Shown here: piece after piece, positions 17,043-25,253 of the stretch
Layout of the letters: each line of letters starts with the position of its first letter
Position numbering within the stretch: position 1 is the stretch's first letter
Program-made: the position numbers and the translations under genes
Source: Nocardioides sp.
GTDB taxonomy: Bacteria > Actinomycetota > Actinomycetes > Propionibacteriales > Nocardioidaceae
DNA: 64,000 nt
Direction of reading: 5' to 3'
NCBI GenBank assembly: GCA_020636915.1
Contig: JACJWV010000006.1
Coordinates: 124,001-188,000, forward strand
Notes under the pieces: model-generated
Told to the model about the DNA's origin: nothing
Databases searched by the model: none
The model's input: only the letters and a program-made list of their open reading frames with translations

Positions 17043-19793
17043 ATGGCCGCGGACGCGCTGGAGCTCGCCGCACTCCCGAGGCCCCTCACCCCGTTCATCG
17101 GGCGGGCCGCGGAGCGGACGGCCCTGGCCGGATCGCTGCGCGAGCACCGGCTGGTCACCGCGACCGGGCCGGGCGGGGTCGGCAAGACCCGGCTCTCCCT
17201 CGCTGTCGCCGAGGAGGTCGTCAGGGACCCCGGCACCCACCTCACCGACGGCGTCGCCTTCGTCGACCTGGTCACCGTGACCGACGACGACATGGTCGTC
17301 TCGGCGATCGCCGACGCCGTCCGCGTCCCCGAGCGCACCCGGTCGACCCGCCTCGAGGCGCTCATCGCGACCCTGCGGGACCGTCGAGCCCTTCTCGTCC
17401 TCGACAACTGCGAGCACCTCCTCGTCGGTGCTCGCACGTCGGTGAGCCGGCTGCTCGCCGCCTGCCCCGGCCTGCGGGTCCTCGCGACCAGCCGGATCCG
17501 GCTCCACGTCGCCGGCGAGACCGTCTTCGCCGTCCCCGGGATGTCGGTCGTCGACGGGGATGCGGTCGCACTCTTCCAGGCACGGATGGCGGCCAGCGGC
17601 GTCTCCGGTGACCTCGGCGACGACGACCTCGAGACCGTGCGGACGATCTGCCGGATGCTGGACGGGGTCGCGCTCGCCATCGAGCTCGCTGCGGCCCGAG
17701 CTCCGAGCTTCGGCCTCGACGGCCTCCTGCTCGCGCTCGACCAGGGCCACGACGTGCTCAGCCTCAGCCACTCCACCGACGAGCGTCACGGCTCCCTGCG
17801 GGCGGCGATCGACTGGAGCTTCCGCCTGCTCGACGCGGACGAGCAGGAGGTGCTGCGCCGGGTGGCCGTGTTCGCGGCGCCGTTCGACCTCCGGTCGGCG
17901 GCACAGGTCGTCGGCCGGCCGACCGCTCCCCTCCTCGACACCCTCGGCCGCCTGGTCGACTGGAACCTGGTCGGCCTGCGCCCGGGTCACCCGACGCGAT
18001 ACCGGGTGCTCGAGACCATCCGCCAGTACGCCGCGGACCGGTCGGCCGAGATCGGCGACCTCGACGCCCTGCGTGACCGTCACCTGGCGTGGTGCCGGGA
18101 GGCGCTGGGCGACCTCGTCGCCCGGATCCCGGGCGACACCGCGTGGTGCGCCGAGCTCGACGACCTGCTCGACGACGCACGCGCCGCGCTGCACTGGGCG
18201 GCCGCCGCGCCGGATCGGCAGGACGAGGCGGCCGCACTAGCGGAGCTGCTGGCCCGCGCCACGTTCGAGCGCGGCCGGCCCGGGGAGGCGCAACAGCGGT
18301 TCCTCCAGGTCGCCGAGCTCACCGACTCCCCCGCCCGGCGACACGTCGCGTTCTACCTCGCGGCCCGCTGCGCGCTCGTCCGGTACGCCGGCTCCGAGGC
18401 CGTGGAGCTGTGCGAGCGGGCCGTGCAGGCTGCGCTCGACGCCGACGCCCCGGTCCCGGCCGCCACCTACCTCTGCGACATCGCCACGTGGTGGCACCGG
18501 CACGAAGGGACGATGGACGGACCGGCTCAGACCGAGGCCACCGACCTGCACCTGGCCCGGGCGCGGGCGCTCGCGGCCGGGGACGCGCGGGTCGAGGCGG
18601 CCCTCGCCGTCGCCGAGAGCACCCGCAACGACCGCCCACGGGTCGTCGCCACCTGTCTCGCGGCCGTCGAGCTGGCGCGTGCGGTGGACGACCCGCTCCT
18701 GGCCGACGCCGCGCTGGACCAGGTCTGCGCCGCGCAGCTGGGGGCGGGCGAGCTGGCCGATGCCCTCGACACCGTCCGCGCGCGGCTGGCTCTCATGGCG
18801 TCCGTGCCCGTCGACGCCACGAGCGGGATGGACCACACCGACGTCCACCTGATGGCGGCCCACGTCTGCCTGGGCGCCGGCCTGCTCGAGGAAGGGCGTC
18901 GGCACGCCGACGCCCTGGCGTCGCTGCCGTTCCTGCGCGAGGAGCCACAGGTCGGGCTCGCCCGGCGCCTCGAGCTCGGCGCGCTCGCCGGTCGCTTCGA
19001 GGAGGTGCTGGAGGACGCCCACCGGTTCCGCGTGGGCTGGGACCACGCCGGGTCGCCCCGCGTCAACAACTTCGCGCCGGCGTCGTACGCCGCGGCGATG
19101 GTCCTCGGCGTCCTCGGCGACGACGGGGGGCGAGCCGAGTGGGTCGAGATCACGCGTCGACTGACCCGCACTCCGGAGTGGTGCGACGACCCGGTCCACA
19201 TCTGGCCCGCGGTCCTCGACGCCCTGCACCTGCTGCACCGCGGCGAACCGGAGCGGGCGCTGGAACGGCTCGCGTTCCCACCCGACGCGGTCCCGGGCGG
19301 CTACCGCTGGAACCAGTGGCTCTGGGTCCCGTGGCACGCCGCGCTGTGGGCGGAGGCCGGCTCGCTCGTCGGCGCTCCTGGACCCGAGGACCGGATCGCC
19401 CGCGCCGCCACCTGCGCGCGCGGCAACGAGGTCGCCCTGCTCGTGGTCGAGCGGGCGGGCAGGCTCGCTCGCGGCGACCGGGCGGGTACAGCGGCGCTCG
19501 CCGACCGGTTCGACCAGCTCGGATGCCCCTACCAGGCCGAGCGCACCCGGCGTCTCTTCGGCCTGGCCGCGTCCGCAGCGCCGGCGCCGACCGGGCTCGA
19601 GGCCCTCAGCGCGCGTGAGCGCGAGGTCCTCGGACTGGTCGCCGCCGGGCAGAGCAACCCCGAGATCGCGGCCCGGCTGTTCATCAGCCGCAAGACCGCC
19701 GAGCACCACGTGTCCAACATCCTCACCAAGCTGGGCGTCGGCAACCGCGCCGAGGCGGCGGCGCTGGCGGGGCGGCTCGGCGTCGGCGAGTGA
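17043..19793 (+). CDS. Large ATP-binding LuxR-family regulator
   Basis: A 916-residue regulator with three parts. An N-terminal STAND-type NTPase carries Walker A GPGGVGKTR (about residues 43-51), Walker B ALLVLDNCEH (about 116-125) and the sensor-like ATSRIRLHVAGE. A long TPR-like helical middle follows. The C-terminal LuxR helix-turn-helix LSAREREVLGLVAAGQSNPEIAARLFISRKTAEHHVSNILTKLGV occupies about residues 858-902. Such proteins sense an inducer through the helical region and activate transcription after ATP-driven assembly. The target is unknown; no obviously controlled cluster adjoins it. Confidence 0.88.
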   Translation: MAADALELAALPRPLTPFIGRAAERTALAGSLREHRLVTATGPGGVGKTRLSLAVAEEVVRDPGTHLTDGVAFVDLVTVTDDDMVVSAIADAVRVPERTRSTRLEALIATLRDRRALLVLDNCEHLLVGARTSVSRLLAACPGLRVLATSRIRLHVAGETVFAVPGMSVVDGDAVALFQARMAASGVSGDLGDDDLETVRTICRMLDGVALAIELAAARAPSFGLDGLLLALDQGHDVLSLSHSTDERHGSLRAAIDWSFRLLDADEQEVLRRVAVFAAPFDLRSAAQVVGRPTAPLLDTLGRLVDWNLVGLRPGHPTRYRVLETIRQYAADRSAEIGDLDALRDRHLAWCREALGDLVARIPGDTAWCAELDDLLDDARAALHWAAAAPDRQDEAAALAELLARATFERGRPGEAQQRFLQVAELTDSPARRHVAFYLAARCALVRYAGSEAVELCERAVQAALDADAPVPAATYLCDIATWWHRHEGTMDGPAQTEATDLHLARARALAAGDARVEAALAVAESTRNDRPRVVATCLAAVELARAVDDPLLADAALDQVCAAQLGAGELADALDTVRARLALMASVPVDATSGMDHTDVHLMAAHVCLGAGLLEEGRRHADALASLPFLREEPQVGLARRLELGALAGRFEEVLEDAHRFRVGWDHAGSPRVNNFAPASYAAAMVLGVLGDDGGRAEWVEITRRLTRTPEWCDDPVHIWPAVLDALHLLHRGEPERALERLAFPPDAVPGGYRWNQWLWVPWHAALWAEAGSLVGAPGPEDRIARAATCARGNEVALLVVERAGRLARGDRAGTAALADRFDQLGCPYQAERTRRLFGLAASAAPAPTGLEALSAREREVLGLVAAGQSNPEIAARLFISRKTAEHHVSNILTKLGVGNRAEAAALAGRLGVGE

Positions 19794-19831
19794 CACGCCT
19801 GACTGCCGCGAGCGGGACTGCCTCATCCCTG

Positions 19832-20500
19832 TCAGAGCACGCTGATGCCGTCGCCGACGAGCTTGGCACCGATGACGAGCAGCAGGACCGCCATGATCAC
19901 GGCGTTGTGCTGGACCATCCAGGTCTTCAGCTCCGCCAGGACCTCCTCAGCCCGGTCTCCCGCGGTGAGGTAGACGACCACGGGGGCGGCCACGCCGACG
20001 GTCGCGACCACTGCGAACACCGCCGCGGCGACAACCGCCGCAGATCCGTCGCCAGCGGCCGCCGTCGCGATCGCCGCTCCGCCGGACACGCACAGCAGGA
20101 GGTTCTTCGGGTTCACCGCTGCCAGCAGCACGGCCAGCCCGGCTGCCTTCGCGGGCGTGAACTCCTCGACGGCGGCCATCCACCGTGGCTGCTCCGGATC
20201 GACGCCCTCGCGTGGGCGACCGCGCCACCGTCGTACGGCGAGCAGCAGCAGCACGACGCCGAGCGCGGTCTTCGACCAGCCCGACCACGACGGCTCGGCG
20301 CCGTCGCCCGTGGCTGCGCCCGCGACCAGGGCCACGACGAGGGTCACCACTCCGACGGCCAGGAACCACGTGACCACGAAGGCCGCCGCGTTGGCCCGCG
20401 CCCGCCCGCTGACCAACATGAGGATGACGGCGACGATCGGGAGCGGGCTGACCATCACGCCGACGGCGATGGGCAGCGACTGCCCGATGGCGGCGTTCAC
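19832..20500 (-). CDS. SfLAP/GAP-family integral membrane protein
   Basis: A 222-residue protein with about six hydrophobic segments. The LysE-like first pair LPIAVGVMVSPLPIVAVILMLVSG and NPKNLLLCVSGGAAI in the middle are hallmarks of the SfLAP (GAP) family, named after a mycobacterial protein linked to glycopeptidolipid export. The GTG start overlaps the alkylsulfatase stop in a GTGA, so its translation is coupled to that gene. The physical role is inferred only from the family: export or membrane localisation of a lipid or small molecule. Confidence 0.75.
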   Translation of the reverse strand: MNAAIGQSLPIAVGVMVSPLPIVAVILMLVSGRARANAAAFVVTWFLAVGVVTLVVALVAGAATGDGAEPSWSGWSKTALGVVLLLLAVRRWRGRPREGVDPEQPRWMAAVEEFTPAKAAGLAVLLAAVNPKNLLLCVSGGAAIATAAAGDGSAAVVAAAVFAVVATVGVAAPVVVYLTAGDRAEEVLAELKTWMVQHNAVIMAVLLLVIGAKLVGDGISVL

Positions 20501-22383
20501 GGGGTGACGATCGCGAAGTCCGGGTCGCCCGGGTCGAGCGCGGCGACGAGCCGGAGGAGCGCCGTCGCATCCCCCGAGATCTCGACACCGGCCGCGTCGA
20601 ACCCGTCGGCGGACAGCATGCCCAGCGCCATCATCGGCAGCGTCGGGCTGGTCGTCGTGATCGTGGCGTCCGGAACACCCCGCTGCGGACGCGGCGAGTA
20701 GGTGAGCACGCCGTTGGCCAGGCGCAACCGGTAGCGCTCGTCGGTGTCGGTGAGCACCACGTCGAGGGTCAGCTGCTCGTCCCAACAGCGAGGCCCGTGC
20801 ACCTGGATCGCCAAGGCGTCGAAGAGCATCGCCGGTGTCAGCTGGGTGACGATGTCCGCCGCGGAGGTCTGGGTCGGGGTGCCGAACGAGCCGTGGCGAA
20901 GCTCGGTGGCGCCGGAGAGGAAGAAGTCGCGCCAGGTGCCGTTCTCCGAGCCGTAGCCGAGCTGCTCGTAGGTGTCGGCGAGCAGCTCCCTGGCCCCGGC
21001 GTGCTCCGGGTCGGCGAACACGGCGTGGTTCGCCAGCTCGGCGGCCCACCGGAGGTCCCCGGCGTCGAAGGCCTCGCCGGCCCGCGCGACGACCGCGTCC
21101 ACGCCGCCGATCGCGTCGACGTACCGGCGGGCTCGCTCCACCGGCGGGTGCTCCCACAGGTGGGCCGGGTTGCCGTCGAACCAGCCCAGGTAGCGCTGGT
21201 AGACCGCTTTCACGTTGTGGCTGACCGAGCCGTAGTAGCCCCGTGTGTGCCAGGTGTTCTCCAGCGCCGGTGGCAGCTCGATCGCCTCGGCGATCTCGGC
21301 GCCGACCAGGCCCTGGTTGAGCATCCGCAGGGTCTGGTCGTGGAGGTACTTGTAGAGGTCGCGCTGGAGGGTGAGGAACTCGAGCACCCGCTCGTTGCCC
21401 CAGGTCGGCCAGTGGTGGGAGGCGAAGACGACCTCGACCTCGTCACCGAAGAGGTCGAGCGTCTCGGTCAGGTAGCCGGCCCACCCGCGCGGGTCCCGGA
21501 CGAGGGCGCCCCGCAGGGTCAGCAGGTTGTGCAGCACGTGCGTGGCGTCCTCGGCCGCGCAGAGGGCCCGGTGGTCGGGCAGGTAGATCAGGAACTCCGA
21601 CGGGGCCTCGGTGTCCGGCGCCATCTGGAACACCATCCGCACGCCGTCCACGACCTCCTCGTGCCCGGTCGTGGTGACGACGTCGGACGGGGCGAGCAGC
21701 GACACGGTCCCCGTCGAGACGGTCTGCCCCAGCCCCGCACCGACCTGACCGCGCGGACCGCGAGCCAGGGCTGCGCCGTACATGTAGCCCGCCCGCCGGC
21801 TCATCGCGATGCCGGCGTAGATGTTCTCGGAGACGGAGTGCTCCACGAAGCCCTCGGGGGCGATCAGCCGGACTGCCCCGCTCGCGATCTCGTCGGCCGA
21901 GACGAACCCCCTCACCCCGCCGAAGTGGTCGGCGTGGGAGTGGGTGATGACCACCGCCTTCACCGGGCGGTCCCCGCGGTGCTTGCGGTAGAGCGCGAGC
22001 GCCGCGGCGCCGGTCTCGACCGAGAGCAGGGTGTCGATGACGACGACGCCCTCGTCGCCCTCGACGAACGTGACGTTGGAGAGGTCCAGCCCGCGCACCT
22101 GGTAGATGCCCGGCACGACCTCGAACAGGCCACCGATCGACGCCAGCTGCGACTGGCGCCACAGGCTCGGGTGCACGGTGTCCGGGGCGTCTCCGACGAG
22201 GAAGTCGTAGGTCGAGGCGTCCCAGACGACCGAGCCGTCCGCGGCCAGCACAGGTCCCTCGAGGGGCGCGAGCAGTCCGCGGTTCGCGTCCCGGAAGTCC
22301 TGGTCGTCGGCGAACGGCAGGGTGGCGAACGCGTCACGGTGTTGGGAGCGGATGACGGCGGTGGCGTCCTTCGGCGGGGTCAT
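20497..22383 (-). CDS. SdsA-type alkyl sulfatase (metallo-beta-lactamase fold)
   Basis: A 628-residue enzyme expected to hydrolyse primary alkyl sulfates to alcohol and sulfate with a two-zinc site. The metal motif THSHADHFGG lies at about residues 147-156 (His148, His150, Asp152, His153), with further ligands expected in CAAEDATHVLHN. The middle holds the alkylsulfatase dimerisation domain (SHHWPTWG..., NTWHTRGYYGSVSHNVKAVYQRYLGW), and the C-terminus a SCP2-like lipid-binding domain (MLFDALAIQVHGP...). The ATG at 22383 follows GGAGGG eight bases upstream. No signal peptide is seen. Confidence 0.9.
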   Translation of the reverse strand: MTPPKDATAVIRSQHRDAFATLPFADDQDFRDANRGLLAPLEGPVLAADGSVVWDASTYDFLVGDAPDTVHPSLWRQSQLASIGGLFEVVPGIYQVRGLDLSNVTFVEGDEGVVVIDTLLSVETGAAALALYRKHRGDRPVKAVVITHSHADHFGGVRGFVSADEIASGAVRLIAPEGFVEHSVSENIYAGIAMSRRAGYMYGAALARGPRGQVGAGLGQTVSTGTVSLLAPSDVVTTTGHEEVVDGVRMVFQMAPDTEAPSEFLIYLPDHRALCAAEDATHVLHNLLTLRGALVRDPRGWAGYLTETLDLFGDEVEVVFASHHWPTWGNERVLEFLTLQRDLYKYLHDQTLRMLNQGLVGAEIAEAIELPPALENTWHTRGYYGSVSHNVKAVYQRYLGWFDGNPAHLWEHPPVERARRYVDAIGGVDAVVARAGEAFDAGDLRWAAELANHAVFADPEHAGARELLADTYEQLGYGSENGTWRDFFLSGATELRHGSFGTPTQTSAADIVTQLTPAMLFDALAIQVHGPRCWDEQLTLDVVLTDTDERYRLRLANGVLTYSPRPQRGVPDATITTTSPTLPMMALGMLSADGFDAAGVEISGDATALLRLVAALDPGDPDFAIVTP

Positions 22384-22498
22384 GACGTCCACCCTCCGGT
22401 CCGGCGCGCCGGGCGGCTTCCCCTGTTTCGGATGACTGTCGCAACGACCCGGGCCGGGCTCGTGGCGGCCGAGCGCGGATGGTGCTAGGCACGGGGCC

Positions 22499-23938
22499 AT
22501 GGCCCGCCGGCGCACCCACGTGCTCGTCACGTCGGTCATCGGCGTCCTCGGACTCGCCCTCCTCGCACTCCTCGGGCTCAGGCTCCTGACCGACTCGGTC
22601 CTCCGGCAGCTGACCGACGGCACCCTGGAGGGCGCCGACTACTGGACCTCGGACCCGAGGATCCTCTCGGCCGGGCTCGGGTTCGACGGCATCATCGGCC
22701 TGCCGGACCTCGACGAGCAGACCGTCCGGGACGCGGGCGGCTCCTGGTACGGCGGCCTGCGCTGCTCCGACGGCGAGGACCCGACCGACCAGAACCGCAC
22801 GTCGGCGGCCACGACGGCGACCATCGAGCGCGCCTACGTGGGCGGCGCGGACGTCGACCACGACGACGGACTGCCGGTCGTCTTCAGCTGGCCCGTGGCG
22901 ACCGAGACCGTCGACCCGACCGACTTCGCCTTCACGCTGAACACCGGCGAGACGGTCTTCGCGCACGCGGCCGGCATGAACCCGAACTGGGAGGACGACG
23001 AGCGCAACACCGTCGTGCTCTTCGGCGACCTGGGCAACCGGCTGCCCAGCGCGGACCCGGACGCGGTGTTCCCGGTGCGTCTGGAGATCGTGGCCGACGA
23101 CACGCCGCTCGTCCTCGTCGGCCCCGGCGGCCGGGAGGTGAGCGCGGTCGGACTGACGTGGACGACCGACTCCTCGCCGTACGACGCCGGTCCCGTGCTG
23201 GTGGGCGCGAAGCTGAACCGGGTGGGGTCCGCGCCGGTCGGCGAGGGCGGCGTCGACCTCCTCGAACGGGCCGGGGCGATGCCCAACGACGAGTTCGCGC
23301 TCTACGGCGGCGGCGACTTCCGCTTGCGCGTCCTGACGTCGGGCGGCTTCTCCCCCGACGGCGTGACCGGGCTGCGACCCGACGAGTTCGAGGAGTTCTT
23401 CCGCCTCCGTGGCCGCGGTCCCGGCGGTGACACCGTCGTCCTGGACCAGGTGGGGGTCGACTACCGGCTGGCCGGCGGCACGCTGCGGGTCGTGGGTCTC
23501 GCGGACCTCGGGCGCCGGGAGGCCGAGTACGACGACTGCTACCAGGAGGACCGGGACAACTACATCGACATCATCCTCGACGGGGACGAGGCCGCGGCCC
23601 GGAGCATCGAGGCGGTCGAGATCCCGGCCCTACCGGGCGGCTACCGCGCCTTCTACAACCCCGGCGGACCCGGGCCGGAGCCCTTCCCCGGCGTGAGGTA
23701 CACCGCGCCGGGGCCGCCGGACGTCCAGCCGGTGACCCTGGCCCTCGACGACCCGATGCGGGTGACCCGGGCGCGGGCCGCGAACGGCCCAGCGGGCCGC
23801 ATCCTCGGCCTGGCCGCTGCGACGCTGGCAGTCGTGCTCGCCGTCGCCGTCTACTGGCGGCGGGGGTGGACGCGTCCTCGACCCGAGCGGCCTCCCGCTA
23901 GGACGGACCGACCACCGCGAGCACCTCGGGGCGCGTGA
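22499..23938 (+). CDS. Membrane-anchored protein of unknown function
   Basis: A 479-residue protein with a signal-anchor segment at residues 8-30 (LVTSVIGVLGLALLALLGLRLL), a long extracytoplasmic strand-rich region, and a final membrane segment at about 443-462 followed by an Arg/Pro-rich tail. The topology is a large external domain held at both ends. I recognise no domain. Its last 41 bp overlap the 3' end of the convergent M16 peptidase gene, so the two transcripts must be antisense there. Confidence 0.65.
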   Translation: MARRRTHVLVTSVIGVLGLALLALLGLRLLTDSVLRQLTDGTLEGADYWTSDPRILSAGLGFDGIIGLPDLDEQTVRDAGGSWYGGLRCSDGEDPTDQNRTSAATTATIERAYVGGADVDHDDGLPVVFSWPVATETVDPTDFAFTLNTGETVFAHAAGMNPNWEDDERNTVVLFGDLGNRLPSADPDAVFPVRLEIVADDTPLVLVGPGGREVSAVGLTWTTDSSPYDAGPVLVGAKLNRVGSAPVGEGGVDLLERAGAMPNDEFALYGGGDFRLRVLTSGGFSPDGVTGLRPDEFEEFFRLRGRGPGGDTVVLDQVGVDYRLAGGTLRVVGLADLGRREAEYDDCYQEDRDNYIDIILDGDEAAARSIEAVEIPALPGGYRAFYNPGGPGPEPFPGVRYTAPGPPDVQPVTLALDDPMRVTRARAANGPAGRILGLAAATLAVVLAVAVYWRRGWTRPRPERPPARTDRPPRAPRGA

Positions 23939-25253
23939 AGATCTCGGCCGCGACCGAGCGCACGTCGTCGAGCGTGACCGCGTCGATGCGCTCCATCACC
24001 TCGTCGATGCTGAGCAGCTCGTCGTGGACGAGCTCGGCCTTGCCGATCCGCGACATCCGCGAGGCCGAGTCCTCCAGGCCGAGCACCAGACCACCGCGGA
24101 GCTGACCCTTGCCGCGGGCGAGCTCCTCGTCGGTGATGCCGGCACGCGCGACCTTGTCGAGCTCGTCGCGCACGACGGCGAGCACCTCGTCGAGCTTCGT
24201 GGGGAGGCAGCCCACGGACACGCCGACCAGGCCGGAGTCGGCGTGGTGCGAGGCGAACGAGAAGACCGAGTAGGCCAGGCCGCGGCGTTCCCGGACCTCC
24301 TGGAACAGCCGGGACGACGTGCCTCCGCCGAGCGCGGTGTTGAGGACGCCCAGTGCGAACCGGCGGTCGTCGTCGCGCACCAGTCCCTCCATGCCGAGCA
24401 CGACGTTGACCTGCTCGAAGGGGCGGGTCGCGGCGGCCATGCCGGGCGTCACCCGCTTGCGGGAGCCGTGCCGCGGCAGCACCGGTTCGGCACGACCGGA
24501 CAGCCAGTCGTTGCGGGCGAACGCGCGCTTGACCCGGCGCACCAGCGCGGTGTGGTCGACGTTGCCCGCGGCCGCGACGACGACGTTCTCGGGGCGGTAG
24601 TGACGCCGGTAGAAGCGGACGATCTGCGCCCGGGTGAGCGCCTGGATCGATGCGTCGGTGCCCGCGATCGGCCGCCCCAGGGGCGTGTCTCCCCAGGCCT
24701 GGTGGGCGAAGAGGTTGTGCACCACGTCGTCCGGGTCGTCGTCGTGCATCGCGATCTCGTCGAGGATCACGTCACGCTCGGCCTCGACGTCCTCGGCGTC
24801 GAGGGTGGAGGCCGTGATCATGTCGCCCAGCACGTCGACGGCCAGCGGCAGGTCCTCGTCGAGGACCCGCGCGTGGAAGCAGGTGTACTCCTTCGCGGTG
24901 AACGCGTTGAACTCCCCGCCGACCGCGTCGAGCGCGATCGAGATGTCGAGCGCCGTCCGCTCGCGGGTGCCCTTGAAGAGCAGGTGCTCGAGGAAGTGCG
25001 AGCACCCGTGGAGCGTCGGCGACTCGTCGCGCGAGCCCACACCGACCCACACGCCGATCGCCGCCGACCGGACCCCGGCCTGCTGCTCGCTGATGATCCG
25101 CAGACCGGACGGCAGGACGGTACGACGGATGCGCGAGGTCACCTGGCCGTCCGCGTCCCGCTCGGTGAACAGGGTGCGCGTGCCCGGAGAAGACGGTGAC
25201 CCGCCAGGAGGCAGAGCCTTCTGGCGGGTCACCGGTGGGGTACTGCTGGTCAC
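23898..25253 (-). CDS. M16-family zinc peptidase
   Basis: A 451-residue pitrilysin/insulinase-type protease. The inverted zinc motif HFLEH lies at residues 86-90 (His86, Glu89, His90), and the distal zinc ligand is expected in EAERDVILDEIAMH about 75 residues later. The C-terminal half has the inactive-domain signature ALGGGTSSRLFQEVRERRGLAYSV. It starts inside the pnp stop (ATGA overlap); pnp-M16 coupling is a standard actinobacterial arrangement. The role is thought to be peptide turnover, but the natural substrate is not known. Confidence 0.92.
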   Translation of the reverse strand: MTSSTPPVTRQKALPPGGSPSSPGTRTLFTERDADGQVTSRIRRTVLPSGLRIISEQQAGVRSAAIGVWVGVGSRDESPTLHGCSHFLEHLLFKGTRERTALDISIALDAVGGEFNAFTAKEYTCFHARVLDEDLPLAVDVLGDMITASTLDAEDVEAERDVILDEIAMHDDDPDDVVHNLFAHQAWGDTPLGRPIAGTDASIQALTRAQIVRFYRRHYRPENVVVAAAGNVDHTALVRRVKRAFARNDWLSGRAEPVLPRHGSRKRVTPGMAAATRPFEQVNVVLGMEGLVRDDDRRFALGVLNTALGGGTSSRLFQEVRERRGLAYSVFSFASHHADSGLVGVSVGCLPTKLDEVLAVVRDELDKVARAGITDEELARGKGQLRGGLVLGLEDSASRMSRIGKAELVHDELLSIDEVMERIDAVTLDDVRSVAAEIFTRPEVLAVVGPS

